A stretch of DNA of 54,754 nucleotides from an uncultured Desulfobacteraceae bacterium (GCA_937982505.1 CALJLV010000077.1:1-54754), one strand, 5' to 3'. Counted from the first letter of the stretch, positions 8,072-16,764 are shown. Made by a program: numbers and translations. The notes: generated by a model not told the origin, from the letters alone.

Positions 8072-8586
8072 TCATGGGGCATCTGCAGGGGTGCCTGCCG
8101 GGTCGGTCGGCTCCGCATAACCGCACGGATGGTCCCGGTGCCACTGCCAGGCGGTCTGGATGATGGTGGCAAGATCAGCCAAGCGCGGCCGCCACCCCAG
8201 TTCTTCGCATGCCTTGCGGCTGCTGCCAGAAGCTTTTCAAGGGCCAGGCAGTGGGCCTCGGCCAGGTCGGCGGTATGGATGTAATCCCGGATGCAGGTCC
8301 CATCGGGGGTGGGAAAATCGTCACCGAAAATCTCCACCCCGGTGCGCCGGCCCGAAGCGGCCCCCAGCACCAAGGGGATCAGGTGGGTTTCCGGCCGGTG
8401 GTCTTCACCAAGTTCACCGTCCGGATCGGCCATCTCGCCGCGGATCAGGGGGCCGTAGCGCACCGCGGCGCGATGGCCGGTGCTCATGTTGTCCAGCACC
8501 ACCGGCCGGTGGCCCGCATCGGCCAGCCGCTTGCAGACCAGGCTGCCGATATACCCGGCTCCGCCCACCACCAGGATGTCCGCCAT
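8072..8586 (-). pseudogene. galE: Decayed UDP-glucose 4-epimerase (galE) with two internal deletions
   Basis: The reading begins as a normal GalE: MADILVVGGAGYIGSLVC, then DNMSTGHRAAVRYGPL. It jumps in frame at about residue 60 to ETHLIPLVL, which in intact GalE lies near residue 175. It continues through FGDDFPTPDGTCIRDYIH and AEAHCLALEKLL, then loses another block and shifts frame to the terminal ACEELGWRPRLADLATI and AWQWH, ending at TGA 8072-8074. The remaining 515 bp compare with about 985 bp for an intact gene. The SYK catalytic segment is absent, so no epimerase can be made. The cause is real decay or an assembly collapse. It lies just upstream of the Sat-CysC gene. Confidence 0.85.
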
Positions 8587-8846
8587 ACATGCGTCTCTTT
8601 CGCCGCAATGGGCCGCGCTCCGCGTCAGGCGCCCCCCCTCGCATCCGGACGGATGGCGCACCGTGTGCGACAATCCGGTGTTGAGCGGGCAACCTACGTT
8701 GAACCGCAGCGGATTGTCAATCGCCAGGGTGGTTCTGTTCTGAGGGGCCATCCGCCCCCCGTCACCCCAGGCCCTGACCCGGGGTCCATTTGCAGAGGCT
8801 CAGGATTGCCATAAATCTGCAGAATGCCGCCCGCCTCATGACTTGG

Positions 8847-8866
8847 ATTCCTGCTTGCGCAGGAAT
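8847..8866. repeat. Short intergenic hairpin repeat
   Basis: ATTCCTGC (8847-8854), loop TTGC, GCAGGAAT (8859-8866): a perfect 8-bp stem, flanked by TTGG and GACGAA. From memory, this GGATTCCTGC...GCAGGAATGAC hairpin is a common dispersed intergenic element in proteobacterial genomes. Confidence 0.65.
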
Positions 8867-8945
8867 GACGAAGGAACGGGCAGGCTGGACCAGATTTACC
8901 GTACCGCGGGGCTTGATAACGTCGTAAAAAAGCCGAAAACAGCCA

Positions 8946-9044
8946 TTGTCATTCCGAGGAGCTTACGACGAGGAATCCCAAGCATCCGCTATTATAATAC
9001 ATTTCGTTTCACGAAGAGATCCCTCGCTGCGCTCGGGATGACAA
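8946..9044. repeat. Dispersed element with TTGTCATTCC inverted ends
   Basis: A roughly 99-bp element starts TTGTCATTCCGAGG (8946) and ends CTCGGGATGACAA (9044), so its ends are inverted copies with few mismatches. The inside is AT-richer than the surroundings and holds GAGGAATCCC and GAGATCCCTCG. It resembles the TGTCATTCCGAG-type mobile palindromes (MITE-like) of many deltaproteobacterial genomes. No transposase is present. Confidence 0.6.
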
Positions 9045-9154
9045 TTCGGATTTTTTACGAAGGCATCGGACTTGCACCCCTTCCCGGTTCTGCTACACTG
9101 CGCATCTTGAGGGACGTCCGAATGTCTGAAAGACGGCAAGGAGGCAAGGATCTC

Positions 9155-9457
9155 ATGAGCGATATGCTGGCCGGCAACCCCTTCGTGTGGGTGGCGGTGG
9201 TCGACCCGGGGCCTGGAGAGCAGTACCTGGGACTCACCGACCAAGCCACCCGCCTGGATTTCATCCCCATGTTCCGCGAAAAGGAAGATGCACTCAAGTG
9301 CTATCATCTCATGGCCCGCGAAAAAGGGCATCGGTACGAGATTCAGGCGGTGCATCTGTCGGAGCTGCGCAAAAGCGCGACGGCCGGCGGGTTCCAGCTG
9401 TTCCTGCTCGACGGCGAAGGTCGGATTCTCACCAGGCTTCCTCCCGCGGTCCAATGA
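9155..9457 (+). CDS. Small protein of unknown function
   Basis: A 100-residue soluble, acidic-to-neutral protein that I do not recognise. The ATG at 9155 follows an excellent AAGGAGG; an in-frame ATG at 9122 has no SD. The sequence FIPMFREKEDALKCYHLM and the ending FQLFLLDGEGRILTRLP suggest a small alpha/beta fold, loosely like SseB-type domains where a set-point residue run is followed by a helix. No signal peptide, membrane helix or metal motif is seen. It stands alone, 77 bp before the glycosyltransferase gene, and could share its transcript. Confidence 0.7.
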   Translation: MSDMLAGNPFVWVAVVDPGPGEQYLGLTDQATRLDFIPMFREKEDALKCYHLMAREKGHRYEIQAVHLSELRKSATAGGFQLFLLDGEGRILTRLPPAVQ

Positions 9458-9534
9458 AAAAACAGGCCCGGCCCCTTGACCGCAATCCGAGCCGGGGATA
9501 AAGCGGACGGCAATTTTTCCTCAGGAGCCCTGAC

Positions 9535-10806
9535 ATGACCCCTTGCCGCCCCGTGCCCGAAGCCGGCGCATCCCCGTCACCGGACGCCCCTCTGCGCATC
9601 TGCCTGCTCAGCTACCGCAGCAATCCCCACTGCGGCGGCCAGGGGGTTTATCTGAAAAACCTCAGCCGCGCCCTCAAGGATCTGGGGCACTGGGTCGAGG
9701 TGGTTTCCGGGCCACCCGATCCCGGCCTGGACCCCGATATTCCCGTTCATCGCCTCGACTGCCTGGACCTCTACAATCCGGCCGATCCGTTCCGTGTACC
9801 AACCCTCGGCGAACTGAGCCGACCGCTCAACCTCATTGAATGGCTCGGGGTTTCCACCATGGGATTCCCCGAACCGTTCACCTTCGGATGGCGCGCCTTT
9901 GCCTTCCTGCAGCGCCACGGGCGGCGCTTCGACATCGTACACGACAACCAGAGCCTCTCCTACGGTCTGTGGGCCATCAGCCGGCGCATCCCCACCGTGG
10001 CCACCATCCATCATCCCATCACGGTGGACCTCAGGATCGCCCTGGCCTCGGTGCGCGCCCCCTGGAAGAAGTTCAAGCACCTGCGCTGGTACTCGTTTAT
10101 CGGCATGCAGAAACGGGTCAGCCGCACCTTGGCACGGCTTATCACCGTCTCGACCTGCGCCCGGGACGATATCTGCCGGGATTTCAAGGTCCCCGCCCAT
10201 CGCTTTCGGGTGGTGCCCAACGGGATCGATACCGGGCTGTTTCGCCCCCTGCCAGGGGTCGTGCGCGAAAAAGACCGCCTCATCGTCACCAACAGCGCCG
10301 ACACGCCCCTCAAGGGGCTCTACTACCTGCTCCAGGCCGTGGCGCGGGTGCTCGAACGGCGGCCCCTGACCCTGGTGGTGATCGGCAGCCCCAAGGCGGA
10401 TGGCGGGATCGTCCGGCTGATCCGGCACCTGGGGATCGGTCGCCACGTGGTCTTTACCGGCCGCATTTCGGATGCCGCCTTCGTGCGCCAGTATGCCCGG
10501 GCCGCGGCTGCGGTGGTCCCCTCGGTCTATGAGGGCTTCGGACTGCCGGCCGGCGAGGCCATGGCCTGCGCCGTGCCGGTGATCAGCACCACCGGCGGCG
10601 CCCTGCCCGAAGTGGTGGGGAATGCCGGTCTGCTCGTCCCTCCGGCCGACCCGCAGGCCCTGGCGCGGGCCATCGAGACCCTGCTGGATCATCCCGAAGA
10701 GGCCCGCCGCCTGGGGGAAGCAGGTTATCGGCGCGTGCAGCGCCACTTTACCTGGCACCGGGCCGCCCAGTTGACCGCCGCCGCCTACCGGGAGGTGCTG
10801 GGATGA
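9535..10806 (+). CDS. GT4-family glycosyltransferase
   Basis: Cytoplasmic GT-B fold glycosyltransferase (423 aa) that transfers a sugar from a nucleotide-sugar donor. The N-terminal acceptor domain has GGQGVYLKNLSRAL; the C-terminal donor domain has VPNGID and the E-x7-E pair in YEGFGLPAGEAMACAVPVIS, then GALPEVVG. No transmembrane segment or signal peptide is seen. The ATG at 9535 has AGGAG at good spacing. The next gene, a methyltransferase, overlaps by 4 bp (ATGA), so the two products probably act on the same glycan or lipid. Donor and acceptor cannot be read from sequence. Confidence 0.92.
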   Translation: MTPCRPVPEAGASPSPDAPLRICLLSYRSNPHCGGQGVYLKNLSRALKDLGHWVEVVSGPPDPGLDPDIPVHRLDCLDLYNPADPFRVPTLGELSRPLNLIEWLGVSTMGFPEPFTFGWRAFAFLQRHGRRFDIVHDNQSLSYGLWAISRRIPTVATIHHPITVDLRIALASVRAPWKKFKHLRWYSFIGMQKRVSRTLARLITVSTCARDDICRDFKVPAHRFRVVPNGIDTGLFRPLPGVVREKDRLIVTNSADTPLKGLYYLLQAVARVLERRPLTLVVIGSPKADGGIVRLIRHLGIGRHVVFTGRISDAAFVRQYARAAAAVVPSVYEGFGLPAGEAMACAVPVISTTGGALPEVVGNAGLLVPPADPQALARAIETLLDHPEEARRLGEAGYRRVQRHFTWHRAAQLTAAAYREVLG

Positions 10807-11516
10807 TCACGGTGGATTTCCGGCGCCTAAACATCCGACCCGGGGCCCGCATCCTGGACGTGGGCTGCGGCAGCGGGCGGCACACGGCGGCGGCCTATGC
10901 TCTACCGAAGACGATTGCCGTGGGGGTCGACCTCTGCCGCACCGATCTATGCGCCGCCTGCCGGCGCCTGGCCTTTCACGACCAGGTGGACGCGGGGGGG
11001 GGCGGCGCCTGGGCCTTTGCCGCCGCCGACAGCCGCCGCCTGCCCTTTGCCGACGGCGCCTTTGACCTGGTCGTCTGCGCCGAGGTGCTGGAGCATATCA
11101 TCGACCACCGGCGGGCCGTGGCCGAGCTGGTCCGGGTGCTGCGGCCGGGGGGCGATCTGGTGGTCAGCGTGCCCCGGGCCTGGCCCGAGCGGATCTGCTG
11201 GCGCCTGGCGCCGGACTACAGCCACGCCAACGGCGGCCATGTGCGCATCTACCGGCACCGCGAGCTGTTGACCCTCCTGGAAGAGGCCGGTCTGGTGTTC
11301 CGGACCCGCCGTTACGCCCATGCCCTGCACGCCCCCTACTGGTGGCTCAAGTGCCTGGTGGGCCCCCAGCGCACCGATTGCGCCATGGTTAATCTCTATC
11401 ACCGCATGCTGGTCTGGGACATGATGCGCAAGCCCGCCGTGACGCGCTGGGGCGAACGCCTGCTCAATCCGCTGCTGGGCAAGAGCCTGGTGGTCTATCT
11501 GCGCAAGCCGGTCTGA
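10803..11516 (+). CDS. Class I SAM-dependent methyltransferase
   Basis: Methyltransferase of the UbiE/type-11 group (237 aa). Motif I is ILDVGCGSGRHT (about 17-28), the acidic motif II region is GVDLCRTD, motif III is FDLVVCAEVLEHI and the post-motif is LRPGGDLVVSVP. The C-terminal half has aromatic clusters but no clear membrane helix. Translational overlap with the glycosyltransferase (ATGA at 10803-10806) suggests it methylates the glycan or carrier that enzyme modifies. The substrate is unknown. Confidence 0.9.
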   Translation: MITVDFRRLNIRPGARILDVGCGSGRHTAAAYALPKTIAVGVDLCRTDLCAACRRLAFHDQVDAGGGGAWAFAAADSRRLPFADGAFDLVVCAEVLEHIIDHRRAVAELVRVLRPGGDLVVSVPRAWPERICWRLAPDYSHANGGHVRIYRHRELLTLLEEAGLVFRTRRYAHALHAPYWWLKCLVGPQRTDCAMVNLYHRMLVWDMMRKPAVTRWGERLLNPLLGKSLVVYLRKPV

Positions 11517-11612
11517 ACCCGCCCGCCTTGCCGCCCATCGTTGGCCTGGGCGCGGCTCGCCAGGGGATCGGCCCTCGCCGGTGCGGCGCACCGATGGCGG
11601 GCCACTAAAATT

Positions 11613-13373
11613 TCAGGGCCAAGACAGACCGGCCTGGCTGACGGCCGCCGTCAGCCGTTCGAAGTCCCGCCCCAGGGCCTGCCCCTGCTGGTCCACTGCC
11701 GCCAGTGCTGCCTGGCGCTCGGCCACGTAGGCCTCCAGGGGATCGAGCTGCCGTCGGATCTGGCTGTGAAGGCGCTCCACCTCGGCCTCGAGCCGCGCCT
11801 GGAGCTCCTCGCCCAGCCGGCGCCGCTGATTCTTGAGCCCCTGCTCCAGCTCCCGACGCATCCGCCCGCGGCGGGCCGCCAGGACACCGCCGGTAAGAAT
11901 CAGTCCGGTGCCGGTGAGGATCCCGCCGGTCACGTCCAGCAGGGTGATGTGGGTGGTGGCCAGCAGCAGCGCCCCCACCAGGGTCATGGCGCTGCCTCCC
12001 ACGAGGGTCGAACCGGCCCGCTCGGGGGTTGCGGCCAGCCGTTCGTCAAACAGGACCGCCGGTGAAAGGGCTTCCAGATTGCGCTGCAGCGCGGAGACGA
12101 TCTCTTCCCGGCGCTGCCAGAAATCGATGGGCGGGGCTTCGGGCCGGCACTGCGGGCGGCTCATCCCGTCCAGGACCGCGCGCAGTTCTCCCAGGAAAGT
12201 TTCAATGTCCGCCAGGATCCGCCGGCCCTCTTCGCGGATCACCGTGGAGATCTGCTGGTCCAGGGCGCGGCTGAAATCCTGCTGCAGTCCGGCCATCCAA
12301 TCGCGCAGCCCTTTTGCCCGCCCCACGGCGGCCCCCAAGGAACGGCGGAAGAAGGTCGGCACCGCGAGGCCGGCCGCGAAATCGGCCACCAGCTTGGCGG
12401 CACAGTCGTCATAGCGGACCAACACCTGGTGAACCATCAGGGCCGTCTGTTCGGCGCTGCGGCGCCGGCTGTCCTCGGCCCGGGCTCCCAGACCGTCACT
12501 CAGGGCGCGGTCGGCCGCCAGCTGGGCGCGGGCCTCGGCCAGGGAGACGGCGATCTTCTCGAAGATCGACTCGCTGGTATCCAGGGTGGCGCGCAGCTTG
12601 AGGAAAAGATGGCGCCCGCCGGTGACCGTCTTCCGGATATGGCGGCGCACGGCCTCAAAACCGCTCTCGGATGCCCCGGCCAGCTCCCGTGCGGCCGAGG
12701 TGGCGAAGATGCTCGGGTCGGCTATCCGCCGTTGCCGGGCGTACTCGGCAACCTTGGCCGTATTGACGGCCAGTTCCTCGGCCGTGGTCAGATCGGCCTG
12801 CTGAAGAACGAAAATCACCCGCTTGCGCCACTCCTCGCTCACCGTCTCGAGCAGCTGCCAGGCCGAACGGGTATGGGGGTTCTTGGCCGGAAAGACGAAG
12901 ATCACCAGGCCGCTGTTGGGGATGTAGCGCTGGGTGATCTCCTGGTGGTGGGCGATGATGGTGTTGGTCCCCGGGGTGTCGACGATGGCGATATCCCGGA
13001 GGATCTCGGCCGGCAGGCCCACCCGCCGCAGATGGGGGCCGATGCGGGTTTCCTCGGCGGCCGCGGACCAGACGATCTCCTGGATCACGTCGGTGCAGGG
13101 GGCCGGATCGACCCGGCAGATCTCGGCCCCCAGCAAGGCGTTGATAAAGCTGCTCTTGCCCGCCTTGATCTCCCCCACCACGACAAAGAAGAACGGATCC
13201 AGGATGGTGGTGCGCAGCTGGCCGATCACCGGCGGCAGGTCGCGGTTGCCCGCCGCCTGGGCCAAAAGCTGGAGCCGCTCCAGCAGATGGGCCATATCCG
13301 AGCGCAGCCGGGAAAATTTCTGGTCGATCAGATGCGGCGCGTGGGTGGCGGCCTCTTGCCGGTCCAGGGACAT
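11613..13373 (-). CDS. Bacterial dynamin-like GTPase
   Basis: Large membrane-acting GTPase (586 aa). G1 is GEIKAGKSSFINALLG (67-82), the G2 Thr lies in PCTDVI, and G3 is DTPGTNT (132-138). G4 is degenerate: QQAD in VLQQADLT instead of NKxD. A long helical region follows, then a hydrophobic hairpin (about 455-510, with LLLATTHITLLDV and GTGLILTGGVLAA) that could insert into membrane, and a C-terminal coiled coil. The start at 13373 has GGAGGG six bases upstream; the longer frame is rejected. It sits 22 bp after the D-amino-acid aminotransferase gene in an ettA-dat-dynamin run. A role in membrane remodelling or stress is inferred. Confidence 0.88.
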   Translation of the reverse strand: MSLDRQEAATHAPHLIDQKFSRLRSDMAHLLERLQLLAQAAGNRDLPPVIGQLRTTILDPFFFVVVGEIKAGKSSFINALLGAEICRVDPAPCTDVIQEIVWSAAAEETRIGPHLRRVGLPAEILRDIAIVDTPGTNTIIAHHQEITQRYIPNSGLVIFVFPAKNPHTRSAWQLLETVSEEWRKRVIFVLQQADLTTAEELAVNTAKVAEYARQRRIADPSIFATSAARELAGASESGFEAVRRHIRKTVTGGRHLFLKLRATLDTSESIFEKIAVSLAEARAQLAADRALSDGLGARAEDSRRRSAEQTALMVHQVLVRYDDCAAKLVADFAAGLAVPTFFRRSLGAAVGRAKGLRDWMAGLQQDFSRALDQQISTVIREEGRRILADIETFLGELRAVLDGMSRPQCRPEAPPIDFWQRREEIVSALQRNLEALSPAVLFDERLAATPERAGSTLVGGSAMTLVGALLLATTHITLLDVTGGILTGTGLILTGGVLAARRGRMRRELEQGLKNQRRRLGEELQARLEAEVERLHSQIRRQLDPLEAYVAERQAALAAVDQQGQALGRDFERLTAAVSQAGLSWP

Positions 13374-13395
13374 CCGAATCCCTCCAGAATTCATT

Positions 13396-14241
13396 TCAGG
13401 TCTGAATGCGGGCCCGCAGGCACTGGTAGAGCCGGCGGGCCAGAGGGCCGACCCGGCCGTCGCCCACCGCCCGGCCGTCGATGCGCGTCACGGGCAGCAC
13501 TTCGGTGATCGTTCCGGTAAGAAAGACCTCATCGGCCGAGGCCAGTTCCCGGCGGTCGTAGAAGCGCTCCTCCACCTCGATCCGCTCCTCGCGGCAGATG
13601 GCCAGGATCACCTGCCGGGTGATCCCGGGCAGAATCCGTTCGGTCAGCGGATGGGTCACCAGCCGGCCGTTGCAGGCGATGAAGAGGTTGGAACTGGTCC
13701 CCTCCCGCACGATCCCGTCACGGGAGACGAAAATCGCATCGAAGGCGCCGGCTTTCAGGGCCTGCTGCTTGGCCATGCAGTTGGGCAGCAGCTGAACGGT
13801 CTTGATGTCGCAGCGGCCCCAGCGGATGTCGGTCACCGTGATGGCCGCGGCGCCATTGGCGCGCATTTCGGGCGGCTTTTCATGCACCGGCCGCACGGTC
13901 ATGAAGAACTGCAGGGGCGTTGCCGGCGCCGGATAGGCATGGTCCCGGGGAGCCACCCCCCGGGACACCTGGATGTAGATCCCGGCCCGGGCAATGGCGG
14001 CCTGCCGGAAAAGGGTGACGATGGCATCCTTGACCGTCCCCCGGTCCAGGGGCGCGAAGGCCAGCTCCCGCATGGAGCGTTCAAGCCGGTCGATGTGCGC
14101 TTCCAGGCAGAAAAGCCGGCCGTTGTAACTGGCCACGAACTCGTAGACCGCATCACCGAAGTTGTAGCCGCGGTCCTCGGCCGGAACCATGGCATCGGCG
14201 ATGGGCATGACCTTGCCGTTGAGATATGCCAGTTCAGACAT
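13396..14241 (-). CDS. dat: D-amino-acid aminotransferase (class IV PLP)
   Basis: Fold-type IV PLP aminotransferase (281 aa). Family marks: LNGKVMPIADAMVPAEDRGYNFGDAVYE at the N-terminus (start clear), the segment DIKTVQLLPNCMAKQQA and EGTSSNLF in the cofactor cup, and LPGITRQ. These resemble D-alanine transaminase more than IlvE, so the likely job is exchange of D-alanine and D-glutamate for cell wall or D-amino-acid catabolism. AGGAGAAGG precedes the ATG. It lies 79 bp after ettA and 22 bp before the dynamin gene. Branched-chain or 4-amino-4-deoxychorismate activity cannot be excluded. Confidence 0.88.
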   Translation of the reverse strand: MSELAYLNGKVMPIADAMVPAEDRGYNFGDAVYEFVASYNGRLFCLEAHIDRLERSMRELAFAPLDRGTVKDAIVTLFRQAAIARAGIYIQVSRGVAPRDHAYPAPATPLQFFMTVRPVHEKPPEMRANGAAAITVTDIRWGRCDIKTVQLLPNCMAKQQALKAGAFDAIFVSRDGIVREGTSSNLFIACNGRLVTHPLTERILPGITRQVILAICREERIEVEERFYDRRELASADEVFLTGTITEVLPVTRIDGRAVGDGRVGPLARRLYQCLRARIQT

Positions 14242-14320
14242 CTTTCCTTCTCCTCTTGATGAACAAATTCCCTGTCACCAACGCCGCCTGCCTCACAGCG
14301 CGCCCAGCGGGCGCCCGATA

Positions 14321-16006
14321 TTAGTCGCGCGTCAGCTGCCGATACTGGATGCGATGGGGCCGCTCGGCGGCATCGCCCAGACGCCGGCGCCGGTCGGCCT
14401 CGTAGTCCGAGTAGTTGCCCTCGAACCAGACCACCCGGCTTTCCCCTTCGAAGGCCAGAATGTGGGTGGCGATGCGGTCCAGAAACCACCGGTCGTGGCT
14501 GATCACCACCGCACAGCCGGCAAAGTGTTCCAGGGCCTCTTCCAGGGCGCGCAGGGTATTGACATCCAGATCGTTGGTGGGTTCGTCCAGCAGGATCACG
14601 TTGGCCCCGGCCTTGAGAACCCGGGCCAGGTGGACCCGGTTGCGCTCCCCGCCCGAAACCGCGCCCACCTTCTTTTGCTGGTCGGATCCCGAAAAGTTGA
14701 AACGTGCCACGTAGGCCCGCGACTTGACCTCCATGCCGCCCAGATCCAAAACATCCAGGCCCTCGGAGATGGTCTCCCAGATCGTCTTTTGGGGATCGAG
14801 GGCATCCCGCGACTGGTCCACGTAGGCCAAGGCCACGGTCTCGCCCAGGCGTAGACTGCCCCTGTCCGGCTTTTCCTGTCCGGTGATCAGGCGAAAGAGG
14901 GTCGTCTTGCCGGCGCCGTTGGGCCCGATCACGCCTACGATCCCGCCCGGCGGCAGGCGAAAATCCAGGTCCTCCATGAGGAGCCGGTTCTCGTAGCCCT
15001 TGGTGAGTCCCTGAGCCTCGATCACCACGCTGCCCAGCCGCGGCCCGGGGGGGATGTAGATCTCCAGGTCCCGCGGGCCGGCCTGGTCCTGCTGGCTCAA
15101 AAGCCGCTCGTAGGCGCTGATGCGGGCCTTGGACTTGGCCTGGCGGGCCTTGGGCGCCATGCGGATCCACTCCAGCTCGCGTTCCAGGGTTTTCTGGCGC
15201 TGGCCTTCGGCCTTTTCCTCCCTCCGCAGACGCTCCTGCTTCTGTTCGAGCCAGGACGAGTAATTTCCCTTCCAGGGGATCCCCCGGCCGCGGTCCAGTT
15301 CCAGGATCCATCCGGCCACGTTGTCGAGAAAGTAGCGATCATGGGTCACGGCGATCACGGTGCCCGGATACTGCTGCAGGTGGTGTTCGAGCCAAGCCAC
15401 CGTCTCGGCGTCCAGGTGGTTGGTGGGCTCGTCCAGCAGCAGGATGTCCGGTTTCTTCAGCAGCAGCCGGCACAGGGCCACCCGCCGCCGCTCGCCGCCG
15501 GAAAGAACCCGGATGGGCGTGTCGCCCTCGGGACAGCGCAGGGCATCCATGGCCATCTCCAGGCGCGCATCCAGATCCCAGGCATCCAGGGCGTCGAGTT
15601 TTTCCTGAACCTCGCCCTGGCGCTCGATGAGCCGGTTCATGGCGTCGTCGTCCATGGGTTCGGCGAACTGTTCGTTGATGCGGTTGAATTCCGCCATCAG
15701 CGCGGCCACCTCGGCGACCCCTTCCTCGACGATCTGGCGCACCGTGCATCTTTCGTCCAGATCCGGCTCCTGGGGCAGAAATCCGACGCTGTAGCCCGGT
15801 GAAAAAACCAGCTCCCCGTTGAAGTCCCGGTCCTGCCCGGCCATGATCCGCAAAAGAGAACTCTTGCCGGCCCCGTTGAGGCCCAGGACCCCGATCTTGG
15901 CCCCGTAGAAGTAGGACAGGGAAATGTCTTCGAGGACCGGCCGTTTCTGATAGTACTTGCTCACCCGCACCATCGAACAGATGATCTTGTTCGGCTCCTG
16001 GGCCAT
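14321..16006 (-). CDS. ettA: Energy-dependent translational throttle ABC-F protein EttA
   Basis: Soluble ABC-F ATPase (561 aa, usual EttA size about 555). It binds the ribosomal E site and gates the first peptide bond according to ATP/ADP ratio. Two ABC domains: Walker A GLNGAGKSS with signature LSGGERRR, and GPNGAGKTT with signature VSGGERNR. Both Walker B motifs read LLDEPTNHLD or LLDEPTNDLD. The P-site tRNA interaction linker lies between (about 240-320), and the arm insertion of EttA-type proteins is present in domain 1 (about 95-135). No membrane segment is seen. AGGAGGAG precedes the ATG. It heads the ettA-dat-dynamin run. Confidence 0.96.
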   Translation of the reverse strand: MAQEPNKIICSMVRVSKYYQKRPVLEDISLSYFYGAKIGVLGLNGAGKSSLLRIMAGQDRDFNGELVFSPGYSVGFLPQEPDLDERCTVRQIVEEGVAEVAALMAEFNRINEQFAEPMDDDAMNRLIERQGEVQEKLDALDAWDLDARLEMAMDALRCPEGDTPIRVLSGGERRRVALCRLLLKKPDILLLDEPTNHLDAETVAWLEHHLQQYPGTVIAVTHDRYFLDNVAGWILELDRGRGIPWKGNYSSWLEQKQERLRREEKAEGQRQKTLERELEWIRMAPKARQAKSKARISAYERLLSQQDQAGPRDLEIYIPPGPRLGSVVIEAQGLTKGYENRLLMEDLDFRLPPGGIVGVIGPNGAGKTTLFRLITGQEKPDRGSLRLGETVALAYVDQSRDALDPQKTIWETISEGLDVLDLGGMEVKSRAYVARFNFSGSDQQKKVGAVSGGERNRVHLARVLKAGANVILLDEPTNDLDVNTLRALEEALEHFAGCAVVISHDRWFLDRIATHILAFEGESRVVWFEGNYSDYEADRRRRLGDAAERPHRIQYRQLTRD

Positions 16007-16207
16007 ATCGCATCTCCTCCTGCAAGTGGTTCCGGCGCCGACCGGCGCGCCGGGAAAACCCCTGCGGTCCCGGCGGACCGCAACGGCTGACGATCATACG
16101 GAATGCCGGCTTCAGGGTCAAATGTCAAATGGGGCCGGGGCCCCGGGGGGCAACATTTCAGCCCATATCTGGATCGCGGGGACGTCGCCGGCCGATTCGC
16201 GGCCGCT

Positions 16208-16236
16208 TTGACATCCCCGGACGGATGCGCTACCTT
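16208..16236 (+). promoter_or_regulatory. Candidate promoter and long leader of the cold-shock gene
   Basis: TTGACA (16208-16213), 17-nt spacer, TACCTT (16231-16236). The predicted transcript would carry a roughly 208-nt untranslated leader before the csp ATG. It is GC-rich with several self-complementary blocks, including ACCGGCTTGGAAGCCGGCT near 16310. Long structured leaders are usual for cspA-type genes. The rest of 16007-16450 holds only the ettA upstream region. Confidence 0.5.
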
Positions 16237-16450
16237 GTAAGCCGGTCACAGGTGCGGTCCACGCGCTGCAGCCTTCCCGTGTCAACGTGCGCTTCACCCA
16301 TCGGAAACCGGCTTGGAAGCCGGCTGGACGTCGGCCTTCCCTTCACCGCCGCCGATTTCATCCCTCTTCCATCCCTGCCCACAGGCGCCATGGCGGCGTG
16401 CCGGATTCACACCAACCCAACCTCGATGCTCTGAAAGGAGATACAGACTC

Positions 16451-16651
16451 ATGCCCCAGGGACGCGTAAAGTGGTACGACGACAAAAAAGGCTACGGCTT
16501 CATTGAAACCGAAGGCCAGGGCGACATCTTCTTCCACAAGAACGGGATCAAGGACCCGGGCTACTTCGGCGTTCAGAAGGATGAACCGGTGAGCTTTGAA
16601 ATCCGCACCACGTCCAAGGGTCTGCAGGCCGTAGACGTCTGTATGAAGTAG
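16451..16651 (+). CDS. Cold-shock domain protein
   Basis: Single OB-fold nucleic-acid-binding protein (66 aa), a likely RNA chaperone. RNP1 is KKGYGFIE (12-19; family consensus KGFGFI) and RNP2 is DIFFHKNGI. The surface aromatics Trp8, Tyr9, Tyr15 and Phe17 are kept, with Phe replaced by Tyr twice. The ATG at 16451 has AAAGGAG. The length equals classic CspA. It sits alone between the divergent ettA and a convergent parvulin gene, with a long leader upstream. Whether it is cold-induced cannot be told from sequence. Confidence 0.95.
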   Translation: MPQGRVKWYDDKKGYGFIETEGQGDIFFHKNGIKDPGYFGVQKDEPVSFEIRTTSKGLQAVDVCMK

Positions 16652-16654
16652 ACC

Positions 16655-16693
16655 GTCGCCGCCAAAGGCCCGCGGCGTTCGCGGCCCGGCGAC
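16655..16693 (+). terminator. Stem-loop after the csp stop codon
   Basis: GTCGCCG (16655-16661) pairs with CGGCGAC (16687-16693). A second GC stem inside (GGCC...GGCC) makes a compact structure three bases after the stop codon. No T-run follows, so it may be a Rho-dependent 3' end or a stabiliser. Confidence 0.4.
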
Positions 16694-16732
16694 GCCTGTG
16701 GGTCAGTGCGGCCAAAAAAGCCTCAAACGAAA

Positions 16733-16764
16733 GGCCCGGCGCGTCCGTTGCGACGCGCCGGGCC
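16733..16764 (-). terminator. Strong intrinsic terminator-like hairpin after the parvulin gene
   Basis: GGCCCGGCGCGTC (16733-16745) pairs perfectly over 13 bp with GACGCGCCGGGCC (16752-16764); the loop is CGTTGC. On the minus strand TTTC follows at once and a T6 run comes 13 bases later. It lies 38 bp past the parvulin stop and between two convergent genes, so it could serve both. Confidence 0.65.

Larger units (their letters stand above)
8587..9154. other. Gene-poor intergenic stretch with dispersed palindromes
   Basis: No convincing coding region is seen in these 568 bases. They hold the upstream region of the galE remnant (8587-8750), a short hairpin repeat (8847-8866), a roughly 99-bp element with inverted ends (8946-9044), and a weak promoter-like pair TTGCAC-N16-TACACT (9072-9099) before the next plus-strand gene. 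Confidence 0.6.

Noticed and set aside
8209..8814. Plus-strand open frame opposite the galE remnant
   Set aside because: It is a shadow of the GalE-derived sequence, whose conserved motifs read on the minus strand.
16243..16450. Riboswitch in the csp leader
   Set aside because: No consensus of a known metabolite riboswitch could be recognised; a structured cold-shock leader explains its length.
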